64,000 bases of DNA from Paenibacillus ehimensis NBRC 15659 (GCF_004000785.1 NZ_BILX01000023.1:1-64000); one strand, 5' to 3'. Positions 37,056 to 46,321 are shown, numbered from the stretch's first letter. Numbers and translations: made by a program. The notes: generated by a model from the letters alone, not told the origin.

Positions 37056-37088
37056 AACACACTTCCGTCCCTTTCCGGAAGTGTGTTC
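37056..37088 (-). terminator. Terminator of the OYE-family gene
   Basis: ACACACTTCCG...CGGAAGTGTGT (a stem of about 12 bp) followed by TTTTTATTTTG on the minus strand. Confidence 0.9.
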
Positions 37089-37107
37089 GCGACTGGCTCG
37101 TATTTCG

Positions 37108-38223
37108 CTACGCTTCGGCTTCGACCGGGAACCAGCCCGGTACGGCCAAGATCATTTTCCAAAGCGAATCCGGGATGACCAAGGCTTCCTGATCGTTCTT
37201 GGACAGCGTCATGCGAAGCTCTTGCTCGCGTCCTTGCGCCACTTTGGCGACCCAATCCGGCTCGAGAATAAGCGCGCGGCCGATCGCGACGAGCGGAATT
37301 CCCGACTCCAGCGCCTGCACGGCGTCTTGAGCGGTGCGGATCGCCCCCACGCCGATTACCGGGACCCGGCCGCCGACCCGTTCCTGAATAAGCTCCAGGC
37401 GGGTTCGGGAATCGTCAGCCCCGCGCCGGGGTACGGACCGGAAGTCATTGAGCGAGATATGGAGATAGTCGAGTCCTTGGCCTGCAAGCACCTCGACAAA
37501 AGCCAACGTATCCGCCATCGTAATCCCCGGCGTTTCCGGTTCCTCAGGGGACAGCCGATACCCGACGATGAACGGCTCCTTCGCATGCTCGCGCACGACC
37601 CGCTGCACTTCGCCGATCAGCTCCAGCGGGAACGTCATGCGCTTCTCCAGCGTTCCGCCCCAACGGTCGGTGCGGCGGTTGGAGTGCGGGGAGAAAAACT
37701 GATGGATGAGAAATCCGTTCGCCCCGTGAAGCTCGACCCCGTCGAAGCCGGCTTCGATCGCCCGGCGGGTCGCTTCGCCGAACGCCCGGATGATACCGGT
37801 AATCTCCGAATCGGTCAGTTCGCGGGGCACGGCGGCCCCTTCCTTTTCTTCCGGGATCGCGCTTGCGCTCACGAGATCTCCGCCCGGAAGGCACTTGCGT
37901 CCGCCGTGAACGATTTGCAGAACCGCCTTGGCCCCTTCGCTCTTGATGGCGGAAGCAAGGCGGCTCAGTCCGGGAATCAGCTCGTCGCGGTCAACAAGTG
38001 CCGTACCCGGGAAGCTTCCGCCGGAGGTGACGCCGGCCGCGGCCGTGATCAGCATGCCAACCCCGTTGGCACGTCTCGCGTAGTACTTGATTTCCGCATC
38101 CGAAACGGACCCATCCGGCTGCGAAGCGGAATGCGTCATCGGCGCCATGGCGATGCGGTTTTTCAGTTCGATCCCATTCGGTAACGTAAACGGCTCAAGT
38201 AGTGGTTGAACGGATTTCGTCAT
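37108..38223 (-). CDS. Old-yellow-enzyme family NADH-dependent flavin oxidoreductase
   Basis: A 371-residue FMN enzyme that reduces activated C=C bonds. The TIM-barrel shows RIAMAPMTH near the N-terminus, LQIVHGGRK, the active-site segment ELHGANGFLIHQFFSPHSN (about 165-183) with its substrate-binding His-x-x-Asn, and the FMN phosphate-binding end VIGVGAI plus VAIGRALI. The ATG at 38223 follows AAGGGAG. The physiological substrate cannot be told. Confidence 0.92.
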   Translation of the reverse strand: MTKSVQPLLEPFTLPNGIELKNRIAMAPMTHSASQPDGSVSDAEIKYYARRANGVGMLITAAAGVTSGGSFPGTALVDRDELIPGLSRLASAIKSEGAKAVLQIVHGGRKCLPGGDLVSASAIPEEKEGAAVPRELTDSEITGIIRAFGEATRRAIEAGFDGVELHGANGFLIHQFFSPHSNRRTDRWGGTLEKRMTFPLELIGEVQRVVREHAKEPFIVGYRLSPEEPETPGITMADTLAFVEVLAGQGLDYLHISLNDFRSVPRRGADDSRTRLELIQERVGGRVPVIGVGAIRTAQDAVQALESGIPLVAIGRALILEPDWVAKVAQGREQELRMTLSKNDQEALVIPDSLWKMILAVPGWFPVEAEA

Positions 38224-38268
38224 TGCTGCATCTCCCTTACAATTGTTTAGTGTGCTTAGTATAGCAGA

Positions 38269-38297
38269 CAATCCCTGCCAATTACCGTCAGGGATTG
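38269..38297 (-). terminator. Hairpin at the end of the GNAT gene
   Basis: CAATCCCTG and CAGGGATTG, a perfect 9-bp stem that overlaps the GNAT stop codon. No U-run follows, so efficiency is uncertain. The OYE promoter region lies immediately beyond. Confidence 0.5.
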
Positions 38298-38725
38298 AGC
38301 TTCATCAAAATCGTCTCTTGCGGATACTCGGCGCGGCACCACCGAACCTTCTTCCATACGCCGGGATGTACGGCAGACTCGTCCTCCACCCGTTTGTAGC
38401 CAAACCGGCTGTAGAAAGACTCCAGATGGGCGAACGGAATGCAGTAGACGTGCGGAATCTCCCGCCGCCCAGCCTCCTCCACCAGCAAACCGACGATGGC
38501 GCTTGCCGCCTGTTTCCCCCGGAAGCGCTCCTGCACATAAATGCCGCCCATCTCGTATGTATCCTGCCCCATGTTGACCAAGCGGCCGACGCCGGCCATT
38601 TCCCCATTCCACTCGGCGATCACGATCATTTCGTTCCCGTAATCGGATGCGGCGAAGCCTACTTCCCGGTACTGCTCGTTCACCCACGGCATGTCTTCTT
38701 CTCGTGCGGCTCTCAAGGTTAACAT
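38288..38725 (-). CDS. GNAT-family N-acetyltransferase
   Basis: A 145-residue acetyltransferase. The acetyl-CoA motif is GGIYVQERFRGKQAASAIVGLL (about 60-81, split here) and the C-terminal element is FYSRFGYKRVEDES. The ATG at 38725 follows GGAGGAG; the longer open frame upstream to 38953 is non-coding. Substrate unknown. Confidence 0.88.
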   Translation of the reverse strand: MLTLRAAREEDMPWVNEQYREVGFAASDYGNEMIVIAEWNGEMAGVGRLVNMGQDTYEMGGIYVQERFRGKQAASAIVGLLVEEAGRREIPHVYCIPFAHLESFYSRFGYKRVEDESAVHPGVWKKVRWCRAEYPQETILMKLNP

Positions 38726-38739
38726 GTTCGAATTCTCCT

Positions 38740-39240
38740 CCTTCACGGTAACATTATAGCACGGGCCGGCCTGCCGGGGCTTGTCCGAGAACAAGTTGCA
38801 GCTAAAGTTGCCGCAACCTGAAGTAAAAAGTAAAATTACTATAGAATAAGTAAGAAGGTGAATCGTTGATTCATCTACTAGGAGGGTTTGCCCGAACCAT
38901 ACGGAATGCATACGAGAGAGCATGCAGTGTGGGTGCAGGGCCGAATTAACCACCTATTACAAAGATCGTTTGGCGCTGCGGGTAAATAGTCCTACCCCTC
39001 AATTCAGCTATAAATCGCCGGCAATGCGCCAAACGGAACCGAAGCCACATTGAAGCGCGTGTGTAAATTATTGGAAATCAAAGCATTTCGAATGTAGGCA
39101 GCATGGCCCCGAAGCTGAAACGGGCTGTGAATTAATGTTATTCGAATATTGGGATTGTCTTACATTTATAAATATTTATTTATAAATTTTGGTAATAAAG
39201 TCATATTAATACATCCATTAAGGTGTGCTATCATTCTATT
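38740..39240. other. Gene-free stretch with several strong RNA-like dyads
   Basis: About 500 bp without a credible gene. Three dyads follow one another: GGTGAATC/GATTCATC (38857-38875), CCATAC...GTGTGG enclosing TGCAT/ATGCA (38897-38932), and CGTTTGGCGC/GCGCCAAACG (38967-39035) enclosing GGGTA/TACCC. They could form a structured non-coding RNA or the leader of the downstream secreted-protein gene. No known riboswitch consensus is recognised. Confidence 0.4.
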
Positions 39241-39287
39241 ATATGGTATATAATTCCATATAATAGAATAATAGGAGAGTGAGTGTA

Positions 39288-40070
39288 TTGAAAATGAAAA
39301 AAGTTGCAATTGCTGTCTCCGCTTTAGCTGCTTTGACTGTTTCGGCCTCGGCTTTTGCTCAGTCGACGGCAACCATCCCCGCTACGGCGGAACCCGGCAC
39401 CATCATTACTTATGACGCACATAACAATGCCCAAATTAAAAACTTCGAATTCAAAGAAAACTCGGACCCAGCGGCCCAACCCGCCTCGGAATCGGCCAAA
39501 GTTTCCAATGGGCCCGCTTATGAAAAAGAAAACGCCATTGTTGCCCAAGTGAAGGAAGAGGCAAAATCGCTTCCTGTATTTAAGGTGCCAGATCCGGTAC
39601 TGCCGGCTCCACAGCCCGGTATGATCGTTTACTATGACGGCATGGGGCTGCCTACGAAAGTTGTCGATGCTCAAGGAACAACCATCGGGCTGAGCAAATG
39701 GACACCCCCAAAAAATGGCACTTACGAGTGGAAATCAAACAAACTAACGATTACGGATAAGTACGTACTTGGTGAAGGTAATGTTACGTGGTATGACGGT
39801 GTTGGCCAAACAGGAGCTGACAACAAAAAATTAACAAATGATAATTGCGCAACCAAAATGGATTACGACAGACCTCCGTATAATACGGAAATCAGGGTGA
39901 GAAATTTGGATAACGATAAGGTAGCCAATGTGTACAAAGCCGATGTCGGCTCTTTACCCAATGCGGTTTTAGACATCATGCCTGACAAGATGAGCAAGGA
40001 TTTCGGAGCAAAAGTGGATAAAAAGAAGAATACAGGCCGTTTTAACGGCAGAACGTATTACGAAAAGTAA
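39288..40070 (+). CDS. Secreted protein with RlpA-like double-psi beta-barrel end
   Basis: A 260-residue exported protein. A signal peptide (KKVAIAVSALAALTVSASAFA) ends near residue 24. The middle is Pro/Ala-rich with two MIVYYDGMG-type repeats (also GTIITYDAHNN and NVTWYDGVGQ). The C-terminus, PYNTEIRVRNLDNDKVANVY then VLDIMPDKMSKDFG, resembles the RlpA/expansin double-psi beta-barrel, including the conserved Asp. A TTG at 39288, 10 nt after AGGAG, is the best start; ATG 39294 is the alternative. It may act on peptidoglycan; the match is by pattern only. Confidence 0.75.
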   Translation: MKMKKVAIAVSALAALTVSASAFAQSTATIPATAEPGTIITYDAHNNAQIKNFEFKENSDPAAQPASESAKVSNGPAYEKENAIVAQVKEEAKSLPVFKVPDPVLPAPQPGMIVYYDGMGLPTKVVDAQGTTIGLSKWTPPKNGTYEWKSNKLTITDKYVLGEGNVTWYDGVGQTGADNKKLTNDNCATKMDYDRPPYNTEIRVRNLDNDKVANVYKADVGSLPNAVLDIMPDKMSKDFGAKVDKKKNTGRFNGRTYYEK

Positions 40071-40087
40071 AGGTCTCATTCTTTCAT

Positions 40088-40134
40088 AAAACAGATAAGT
40101 GTCGGGATCGTACGTCCGGCACTTATCTGTTTTC
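40088..40134 (+). terminator. Terminator of the secreted-protein gene
   Basis: AAACAGATAAGTG...CACTTATCTGTTTT, a stem of over 13 bp just after the stop, before the lipoprotein gene. Confidence 0.85.
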
Positions 40135-40155
40135 CAAAACGACAGGAGGAACTTC

Positions 40156-41208
40156 ATGAAGCGAGCGTGGTTTGCCGTCATTTTACTTCTAGTTGCTTCC
40201 CTGCTTCAAGCCTGCGCAGAGTCCCGTAACCAATCGATTTCTAATCCGGAGACGGAACAGTTTTTAGAGAAATCTAAAGAATCAACCTACCTCTCACTTA
40301 CGGTGACCAATAAAAAATCAGAAAACCACTATTTTACATACGATCTTGAAACTAAAGTGCTGGAGGAAGCCGCCATTACTCCGGACACGGCACAATATCC
40401 CCTCGGCGCAGTAGATCGTGCACAGCAGCTTCTCTACTATGCCGAGCGTGATTCGACCGGCTCCGACCAGCTCTTCAAGTTGGATTTGAAAACAAAGCAA
40501 AAAGAGCAGCTTACAAAGAACCTTTTTGCCATAAATTATATGATTCCCGCTGGCAACTTAGTGATCTTGGCCGCCGCCTCAAAAGAGAAAAATTCGGTTC
40601 AGCCGGTTACCTTTAACACGGAAACAAAGCAGCTCAATTTCTGGTTTGGCGCTGAAGATGACGATACTTCCGTTGAAGATTTGACATTCAATCCTTACAC
40701 AAGTCGCTTATATGCCACTCTGTTCTCAGCGCAAGAAGGCAGACGCAATAGTAAAAAAACAGCGGAAACCCAAGCAGACGACACGGTTCCGGCCGTTCAC
40801 CGGGTCGTTGAATATGACTTGAATGGCAAGAGCCTGAGAGAACTTTATTCCGCACAGGAGAAGATCGTCAGGTTCCATGTTTCCAAAGATGCTAAGCAAG
40901 CTATCATGAGAAGCGCGCCCATGGTTTTCGAACGTCGGGAACTTTATTTGTACGACTTGGAGACAAAGAGGAGAGAAAAGCTGGACATCCCGGGAATCAG
41001 TACGGTATCCCATGCTGTAATAGCCCCGGACGAAAAAGGGCTTTTTATACTAGGGGTCCCAAATTCAATGGGGGAAGCTTCCAGCAGTATTGAAAAGTCG
41101 GGGCCTCCAAATGGATTATATTATTTTAATTTGGACACGCGCCAAGTGACGCCAATCTTTATAAAGGACGAGCATTATATTAATAACTTTGTCCTTTTAA
41201 AACAGTAA
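40156..41208 (+). CDS. Lipoprotein with TolB/beta-propeller-like repeats
   Basis: A 350-residue lipoprotein. The signal peptide ends in a lipobox, LLQAC (residues 16-20). The mature part has repeated 'YDLETK / FKLDLKTKQ / YLYDLETKR / YYFNLDTRQ' blade-like motifs typical of WD40/TolB-type propellers. The ATG at 40156 follows CAGGAGG. It may partly share transcripts with the upstream secreted protein through its terminator. Its binding partner is unknown. Confidence 0.83.
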   Translation: MKRAWFAVILLLVASLLQACAESRNQSISNPETEQFLEKSKESTYLSLTVTNKKSENHYFTYDLETKVLEEAAITPDTAQYPLGAVDRAQQLLYYAERDSTGSDQLFKLDLKTKQKEQLTKNLFAINYMIPAGNLVILAAASKEKNSVQPVTFNTETKQLNFWFGAEDDDTSVEDLTFNPYTSRLYATLFSAQEGRRNSKKTAETQADDTVPAVHRVVEYDLNGKSLRELYSAQEKIVRFHVSKDAKQAIMRSAPMVFERRELYLYDLETKRREKLDIPGISTVSHAVIAPDEKGLFILGVPNSMGEASSSIEKSGPPNGLYYFNLDTRQVTPIFIKDEHYINNFVLLKQ

Positions 41209-41228
41209 TTTAAAATCACATAAAGTAA

Positions 41229-41256
41229 GTAAGGAAAGGGCCTCCCCTTTCCTTAC
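41229..41256. terminator. Hairpin between lipoprotein and alanine symporter genes
   Basis: GTAAGGAAAGGG and CCCTTTCCTTAC, a perfect 12-bp stem with a CCTC loop, between convergent genes. Confidence 0.78.
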
Positions 41257-41293
41257 GCAAAGACTCGTTGGATGGACTACGACCGGTTTCTCT

Positions 41294-42751
41294 TTACTCC
41301 ATTTTGGCAGATTCCTGGTGCTTGTATTCCTTTTCCCAGAAGTCAGCGTTTGAGAGGCCGAGCTTTACCGGGTCAAAGACAGGGTCTTTGCCTTCTTTCT
41401 TCTGTCTTTCATAATCTTTCAGCACTTTCAATGCCGGCTTCGTGAGCAGAAGGATAGCGATAATATTCAACCATGCCATGCTTCCTACCCCGATATCCCC
41501 CAAGCCCCAAGCTAGATCCGCGGTTCTCACGCATCCGTAGAATGTGACGAACATGATCGCGATCTTGAGCGCATACTCGGACCAAACGCGCTTCACCGCA
41601 CGGTTCAGGTAAGCCAAATTCGTTTCCGCCATATAGTAATAAGCCATGATCGTCGTAAATGCGAAGAAAAGAAGAGCAATCGCGATAAACGGAGCGCCGA
41701 ATGCCGGGAAGATGGTTTCAACGGCTTTTTGTGTAAAGACAGGTCCCGGTTTGAGATCCGCCAGATTATTCACAATCGGAGCCGCGCCCTCAGGAGTTAC
41801 GTTATACATCCCCGTCAGCAGAATCATAAAGGCCGTTGCGGAACAGACAAACCATGTATCGATATAAACGGAAAAGCCTTGAACCAGCCCTTGTTTGGCA
41901 GGATGGGAAACCTCCGCGGCGGAAGCGGCATGCGGCGCCGTACCTTGACCCGCTTCGTTGGAATAGACCCCGCGCTTCACCCCCCATAAAATGGCAGAGC
42001 CCATAATTCCGCCAAAAGCGGCATCGGCACCGAAGGCACTCGAGAAAATTAGGGAAATGACATGCGGCAATTGGTCCATATTGACGAACACAATGATCAA
42101 AGCGATCAAAATGTAACCTGCAGCCATAAAAGGCACGGCAACTTCGGCTACACGGGCGATCCTCTTAATACCGCCAAAAATAATGATACCGAGAATTAGA
42201 GCTAAAACGATCCCGGTAACAAAAGTATTAATCCCAAATGCATTTTCGATCCCGGCAGCGATACTGTTCGCCTGGACACCCGGCAAAAATACTCCTGTCG
42301 CAAAAACCGTTACAATGGAAAATAGGATGGCAAACCATTTGATTCTAAGGCCTTTTTCAATGTAATACGCCGGACCGCCCCGGAATTGGCCGTCCAACTT
42401 GGTTTTGTAGACTTGGCCAAGCGTCGCCTCCACGAAAGCGGAACTTGCTCCCAGGAAGGCCATCATCCACATCCAAAACACCGCGCCAGGCCCGCCGAAC
42501 GCGATCGCCGTAGCTACACCCGCTATATTGCCTGTTCCCACCCGGCCCGCAAGCGCGATGCTTAACGCTTGAAAAGACGAAACACCGGATTCCGAGCTTT
42601 TGCCCTCAAACATCAATTTGATCATGTGGAAAAAGTGCCTAATTTGGAGGAAGCGGGTAGCTAATGAGTAAAATAATCCTACACCGAGGCAAAGGAAAAT
42701 TAACGATTTACTCCAAATAATCCCGTTTAGCCAATCTACTAGTGCTTGCAA
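41294..42751 (-). CDS. Alanine/glycine:cation symporter (AGCS family)
   Basis: A 485-residue sodium- or proton-coupled amino-acid importer with about 11 membrane spans. Family motifs are GRVGTGNIAGVATAIAFGGPG (residues about 70-90, split by a turn), the ANSIAAGI region and SNEAGQGTAPHAASAAEVSHP. It begins at a TTG at 42751, 8 nt after GGGGG. A cre-like site upstream suggests carbon-catabolite control. Alanine or glycine is the expected substrate. Confidence 0.93.
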   Translation of the reverse strand: MQALVDWLNGIIWSKSLIFLCLGVGLFYSLATRFLQIRHFFHMIKLMFEGKSSESGVSSFQALSIALAGRVGTGNIAGVATAIAFGGPGAVFWMWMMAFLGASSAFVEATLGQVYKTKLDGQFRGGPAYYIEKGLRIKWFAILFSIVTVFATGVFLPGVQANSIAAGIENAFGINTFVTGIVLALILGIIIFGGIKRIARVAEVAVPFMAAGYILIALIIVFVNMDQLPHVISLIFSSAFGADAAFGGIMGSAILWGVKRGVYSNEAGQGTAPHAASAAEVSHPAKQGLVQGFSVYIDTWFVCSATAFMILLTGMYNVTPEGAAPIVNNLADLKPGPVFTQKAVETIFPAFGAPFIAIALLFFAFTTIMAYYYMAETNLAYLNRAVKRVWSEYALKIAIMFVTFYGCVRTADLAWGLGDIGVGSMAWLNIIAILLLTKPALKVLKDYERQKKEGKDPVFDPVKLGLSNADFWEKEYKHQESAKME

Positions 42752-43081
42752 ATAAAAGTTCCCCCTTTAAATTATTTACATGCTCATGCCTCGAAAATGT
42801 ATGTAAACCCTTTCAATATGTTATATATATTTACACAATATAATATGACATCGCTGCAATGCAATAAGAAATTTGTGGTAGCGCTTACCATTAATGATTT
42901 TTCGCATGCTTTATTAGAATATGGCTTTTACCAGAAAATATAACTTTATTTTATGTTATATAATCTTACATTATCATCTGCAACGAATTCAACGGGGACC
43001 ATGCCAATAACAACAAAATTTTAAGGTCATCCGATATTGATTAGCTCGGAGGATTTTTACGCAAGCCGTATCGCATGATCG
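42752..43081. other. AT-rich gene-free stretch upstream of the alanine symporter
   Basis: About 330 bp with AT-rich runs (TATATATATT, TTATGTTATATAATC) consistent with the symporter promoter region and a cre-like site. The one 65-codon plus-strand frame has no ribosome site and unusual composition. Confidence 0.5.
42876..42890. promoter_or_regulatory. cre-like site upstream of the alanine symporter
   Basis: TGGTAGCGCTTACCA, close to the CcpA cre consensus (core CG with flanking TG and CA), about 125 bp upstream of the symporter start. Confidence 0.45.
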
Positions 43082-43119
43082 AAAAAAAGACGGTCCGAAT
43101 TTTAATTGCACCGGACCGC
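43082..43119 (-). terminator. Terminator of the DUF1836 gene
   Basis: CGGTCCG...CGGACCG stem followed by TTTTTTT on the minus strand, immediately after the stop. Confidence 0.88.
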
Positions 43120-43896
43120 CTACACCAAATCCTGCAAAAACAACGTTGCATTCAAATAACGCTTGGCCAGAGATTGAAAGTACGAGGTCTGCACCGACAC
43201 CATGGCGATAAAAATCGTATGGCTCAGCAGCTTTTTCTGCCCGTCGCTCAATCCTTCCACCGCCCCGGCGTATTCGTCGGCTTTTTGCTTGATTAAATGC
43301 TCCAGCATATGGTCATGGTTCCGCAGGCCGCTGTCATGTCCGGACAGGTCCAGCACCTGGTCGTTGTTCTGGTCGAGCTCCTCAAAGATCGAGGAGTACG
43401 CCGAGTACAGCCGCAGCGGGGAAACGACATCGTCGTCATCGTCGTCCGGGCGGTTGAAGACGAGCGTCAGCAGCTTGCGGATCGACTCGAAATCGAGCGT
43501 CGCCTTCAAATCGTCAATCATGAACAAGATCGCGGTTTGGTCGATTGAATATTTTTTCCCCAGCCTTGGCGAAGGAATGAGCGTCTTGAAATCGCGCTTC
43601 ACCCAATTTTGCACCGAAGTGACCGAATACTGCGCGTATTCGATCTGATTGCCCAATGCAACGATATCGGTCAACGAGAAGCCTTCGTTCGTATGCTTCA
43701 TCTTGATCAGCTTCTCGAAGATCGGCGGGAGCGAGGTGGCTACGAACGCCCCCAGCGTCTTGCCGTGCTCCATGTCCGACCGGTGCGATTTGGCCCAGGC
43801 CTCCTGCAGCGTAGCGAGCGGCGTCCGGTTCGTCTTTCCTGCAAGAGACATAAGCAAGCCGCCCATTTGTTTTCTCGTCAAATAAAAGGTTTCCAT
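43120..43896 (-). CDS. DUF1836-domain protein, probable regulator
   Basis: A 258-residue protein. The N-terminal half contains the DUF1836 region, including an HTH-like segment (MKHTNEGFSLTDIVALGNQIEY, split) and KYSIDQTAILFMIDDLKATLDFESIRKLL (read in two parts near residue 135). The C-terminal half is helical with an acidic run of six Asp. The ATG at 43896 follows AAAGGGG. A dyad over its promoter is repeated upstream of the divergent metal transporter gene, so it probably regulates both. Confidence 0.85.
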   Translation of the reverse strand: METFYLTRKQMGGLLMSLAGKTNRTPLATLQEAWAKSHRSDMEHGKTLGAFVATSLPPIFEKLIKMKHTNEGFSLTDIVALGNQIEYAQYSVTSVQNWVKRDFKTLIPSPRLGKKYSIDQTAILFMIDDLKATLDFESIRKLLTLVFNRPDDDDDDVVSPLRLYSAYSSIFEELDQNNDQVLDLSGHDSGLRNHDHMLEHLIKQKADEYAGAVEGLSDGQKKLLSHTIFIAMVSVQTSYFQSLAKRYLNATLFLQDLV

Positions 43897-43919
43897 ACAC
43901 GAGCCCCTTTGCTCCACAC

Positions 43920-43935
43920 AAGTTCATTTGAACTT
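43920..43935. promoter_or_regulatory. Operator-like palindrome at the DUF1836 promoter
   Basis: AAGTTCATTTGAACTT, directly downstream of the -10 box. A related site lies at 44082-44096. Confidence 0.65.
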
Positions 43936-43964
43936 ATCTTAAGACTTTGTAGTGAGAATGTCAA
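43936..43964 (-). promoter_or_regulatory. SigA-type promoter of the DUF1836 gene
   Basis: A perfect TTGACA (43959-43964), 17-bp spacer and TAAGAT (43936-43941) on the minus strand, with the palindrome overlapping the start site. Confidence 0.75.
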
Positions 43965-44081
43965 AAAGCTCATCCGGCTAAGAATGAGCTTTCTCAGGCA
44001 TTGTCTTTTTCGTTTCTGACGTTATTTCGCCGGGAATGCTTCAAAATGAGCTTTGTCATTCCATGGAAAAGATCGTAATAT

Positions 44082-44096
44082 AAGTTCATAAGAACT
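44082..44096. promoter_or_regulatory. Second operator-like dyad, upstream of the CDF transporter gene
   Basis: AAGTTCATAAGAACT shares the AGTTCAT-GAACT arms with the site at 43920; a half-site AAGTTCTTTATGA follows at about 44107. Confidence 0.55.
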
Positions 44097-44213
44097 CGTA
44101 ACATAAAAGTTCTTTATGACGCTTTTGCCGTGGAGACAAACAGGCTACACTAGAAGGACAAGGTCGCGCGGCAGGAAGTGCATCAAACTCGAAAACGATG
44201 AGGAGAGCAAACG

Positions 44214-45179
44214 ATGGGATTATGGGCTTTACTTAAAAAAGGGAACACTTCTTCCTTAATGGCGGCGCTTGGAAATACGGCAGTCGCGGCAGCCAAAGGA
44301 GTCGCCGCAGCGCTTAGCGGAAGCGGCGCCATGTTCGCGTCAGCCATGCACTCCGTAGCCGATGCGATCAACCAGGGGTTTGTATTTGCCGGAAGCGTGC
44401 TCGCGGAAAAGCAGCCGACCCGGCGGTTTCCCACCGGCTTCGGCCGTGTGATCAATCTGTTCTGCATGGTCGCGGTCATGGTCGTTTCCTTCATGGCTTA
44501 CGAAACGATACTGGAAGGCTTTCATCTGCTGGCCCACCCGGCGGAAGCTTCGAATTTCTGGCTGAACTTTGCCATCCTGCTGATCGCTATCCTCATCGAC
44601 GGTGCCATCCTGTGGAAGGCGATGAAAGAAATCGTCCGCGAAGCGCGGGTAGAAGCCAAAGGACTTGCAATCGTCCCGGCGGCATTTCGGAACGTCGGAC
44701 GGTCCGCCCCTCCTACCCGGCTGGTCTTCTATGAAGATATCGTCGCGACGCTGGGCGCGGCTCTTGCCTTAATCGCGGTCATCGTAACGCAGCTGTCGGA
44801 TTTCAAAATGCTGGACGGAATCGCCACGATCCTGATCGGACTGCTCATGGTCGGCGTGGCGTTCAAGGTCGGCTATGACAATATGGTAGGCCTGATCGGC
44901 GTAGCCGCGCCGAAAGATGTGGAGGACCGGGTCGCCGGCCTGCTGCTGGCGGACCCGGATGTCCGGGACATTAACCGGCTCCGCATTCTGCAGGAAGGCC
45001 GGACGTATCACGTCGACGGCTACGTGGAGCTCCGCGTCGGCCTGACGCTGGCGGACGCCGACGATATTAAATTCCGCTTAAGAGCGACTCTGCTGAACGA
45101 TCCGGACATTACCGACGTTACGTTAGGCATTCTCGAAGACAACGGCGTCCGGGACTGGAGACCTGAGCTTAATCCTTAA
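44214..45179 (+). CDS. Cation diffusion facilitator metal transporter
   Basis: A 321-residue CDF protein that exports divalent metal (zinc, manganese or similar) by proton exchange. It has about six membrane spans; the metal site is visible as [14 protein letters not shown] in span 2 (His-x3-Asp) and [10 protein letters not shown] in span 5, where the usual HxxxD reads ExxxxT, suggesting altered metal choice. A cytoplasmic C-terminal domain (about 225-315) follows. The ATG follows a GAGGAG site. It is divergent from the DUF1836 gene and shares its operators. Confidence 0.87.
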   Translation: MGLWALLKKGNTSSLMAALGNTAVAAAKGVAAALSGSGAMFASAMHSVADAINQGFVFAGSVLAEKQPTRRFPTGFGRVINLFCMVAVMVVSFMAYETILEGFHLLAHPAEASNFWLNFAILLIAILIDGAILWKAMKEIVREARVEAKGLAIVPAAFRNVGRSAPPTRLVFYEDIVATLGAALALIAVIVTQLSDFKMLDGIATILIGLLMVGVAFKVGYDNMVGLIGVAAPKDVEDRVAGLLLADPDVRDINRLRILQEGRTYHVDGYVELRVGLTLADADDIKFRLRATLLNDPDITDVTLGILEDNGVRDWRPELNP

Positions 45180-45760
45180 ACGTCGCGGTACAGAATTTGG
45201 TCGATGATGCCGTAAGCCATAGCTTCCCGCGCATCCATAAAATAATCCCGCTCGGTATCGCGTTCAATCGTATCCAAGGGCTGCCCGGTATGTGCCGCGA
45301 GCAGCCCGTTCAGTTTGTCGCGAAGCTTGAGAATTCTTCGGGCGCTGATTTCAATGTCCGAAGCCTGGCCTTGAGCCCCGCCAAGGGGCTGATGAATCAT
45401 GATTTCGCTGCTTGGCAGCGCATAGCGCTTCCCCTTCGTGCCGCCGGACAAAAGAAACGCGCCCATCGAGGCGGCAAGTCCGATGCATAACGTGCTCACA
45501 TCGGCCTTGACATGCCGCATGGCATCGTAGATGGCGAGGCCTGCCGCAATCGATCCGCCGGGACTGTTGATATACAGCTTGATTTCTTTATCCGGATCGT
45601 CCGCATCCAGAAACAAGAGCTGTGCGATGATCGCATTCGCCGTTTCGTCCGTAACCGGTCCGGTCAGAAACACGATCCGGTCCTGCAGCAGCCTGGAATA
45701 AATATCGTACGCCCGTTCTCCACGGCCGGTTTGCTCGACGACATAAGGAATCAAATGCAT
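45176..45760 (-). CDS. clpP: ATP-dependent Clp protease proteolytic subunit
   Basis: A 194-residue ClpP serine protease. The catalytic Ser is in [11 protein letters not shown] (about 98), the His in MIHQPLGG (about 123) and the Asp in RDTERDYFM (about 172). It works as a barrel with ClpX or ClpC. The ATG at 45760 follows GAAGGAGG. It is the third gene of a MerR-hypothetical-clpP operon, so it is probably an accessory copy induced by a specific signal. Confidence 0.93.
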   Translation of the reverse strand: MHLIPYVVEQTGRGERAYDIYSRLLQDRIVFLTGPVTDETANAIIAQLLFLDADDPDKEIKLYINSPGGSIAAGLAIYDAMRHVKADVSTLCIGLAASMGAFLLSGGTKGKRYALPSSEIMIHQPLGGAQGQASDIEISARRILKLRDKLNGLLAAHTGQPLDTIERDTERDYFMDAREAMAYGIIDQILYRDV

Positions 45761-45778
45761 GAAACGTTCCTCCTTCGG

Positions 45779-46321
45779 TTATCGATAGTTAAAGCTGTAA
45801 TCGACACGATACTTTTTCTCCCAATCCTCGAAATCCCCGCTTCGCTGTCTGATGATCGGTGGAAGGATAACGTATTCGCTTGCCTTTTCGGCAGCTCTGT
45901 CCTGAAGCCTGCATTGCAGCGCCTTCACCCGTTCGACTACCTCCTTGTCAACCGGCCACTCTTCCGCCTCGTCCTCCGTTTTTAACTCCAAGGAGACGCC
46001 ATGAACCGCACGGATTTGCGTTTCCCCGTCCTTGAATTCCAAGACGATCCCAATTTCCGCCCTGCCGCAAACGGCCGCCTCCTTCGTGTACAGTTCGAGA
46101 AGGACATCATGATCCTTAGGCGAATCCCCAAGTAAAATAACACCGCAGTTGGTTTCCGGGCAGCCGTTCAAGTTTGGGGCTCGATGCACGCCTTGAGGCA
46201 GATCAAGCGTCAACCGGATATCCGTGATGCTCCCGGCATGCGGCAGCTCGAAACGGACCCATAGATGATTCATACCTTCCTCATGCTCCATTGCTTGCTT
46301 TGCGAGCCTGGCGAGGATCAT
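45779..46321 (-). CDS. Hypothetical protein of the MerR-ClpP operon
   Basis: A 180-residue, mostly beta-strand protein. The first half resembles an immunoglobulin-like or adhesion-type beta-sandwich (HLWVRFELPHAGSITDIRLTL, split), with four Cys (e.g. NGCPETNCG) that could bind metal. The C-terminal part is helical and charged. The ATG overlaps the MerR stop and has an AAAGGGGAG site. It could be a Clp substrate, adaptor or stress-effector; no family recognised. Confidence 0.78.
   Translation of the reverse strand: MILARLAKQAMEHEEGMNHLWVRFELPHAGSITDIRLTLDLPQGVHRAPNLNGCPETNCGVILLGDSPKDHDVLLELYTKEAAVCGRAEIGIVLEFKDGETQIRAVHGVSLELKTEDEAEEWPVDKEVVERVKALQCRLQDRAAEKASEYVILPPIIRQRSGDFEDWEKKYRVDYSFNYR

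Noticed and set aside
36856..37062. Short minus-strand frame with a GGAG site upstream of the yjbR-like gene
   Set aside because: The product is low-information and Arg/Ser-rich, and it overlaps the real GTG start of the yjbR-like gene.
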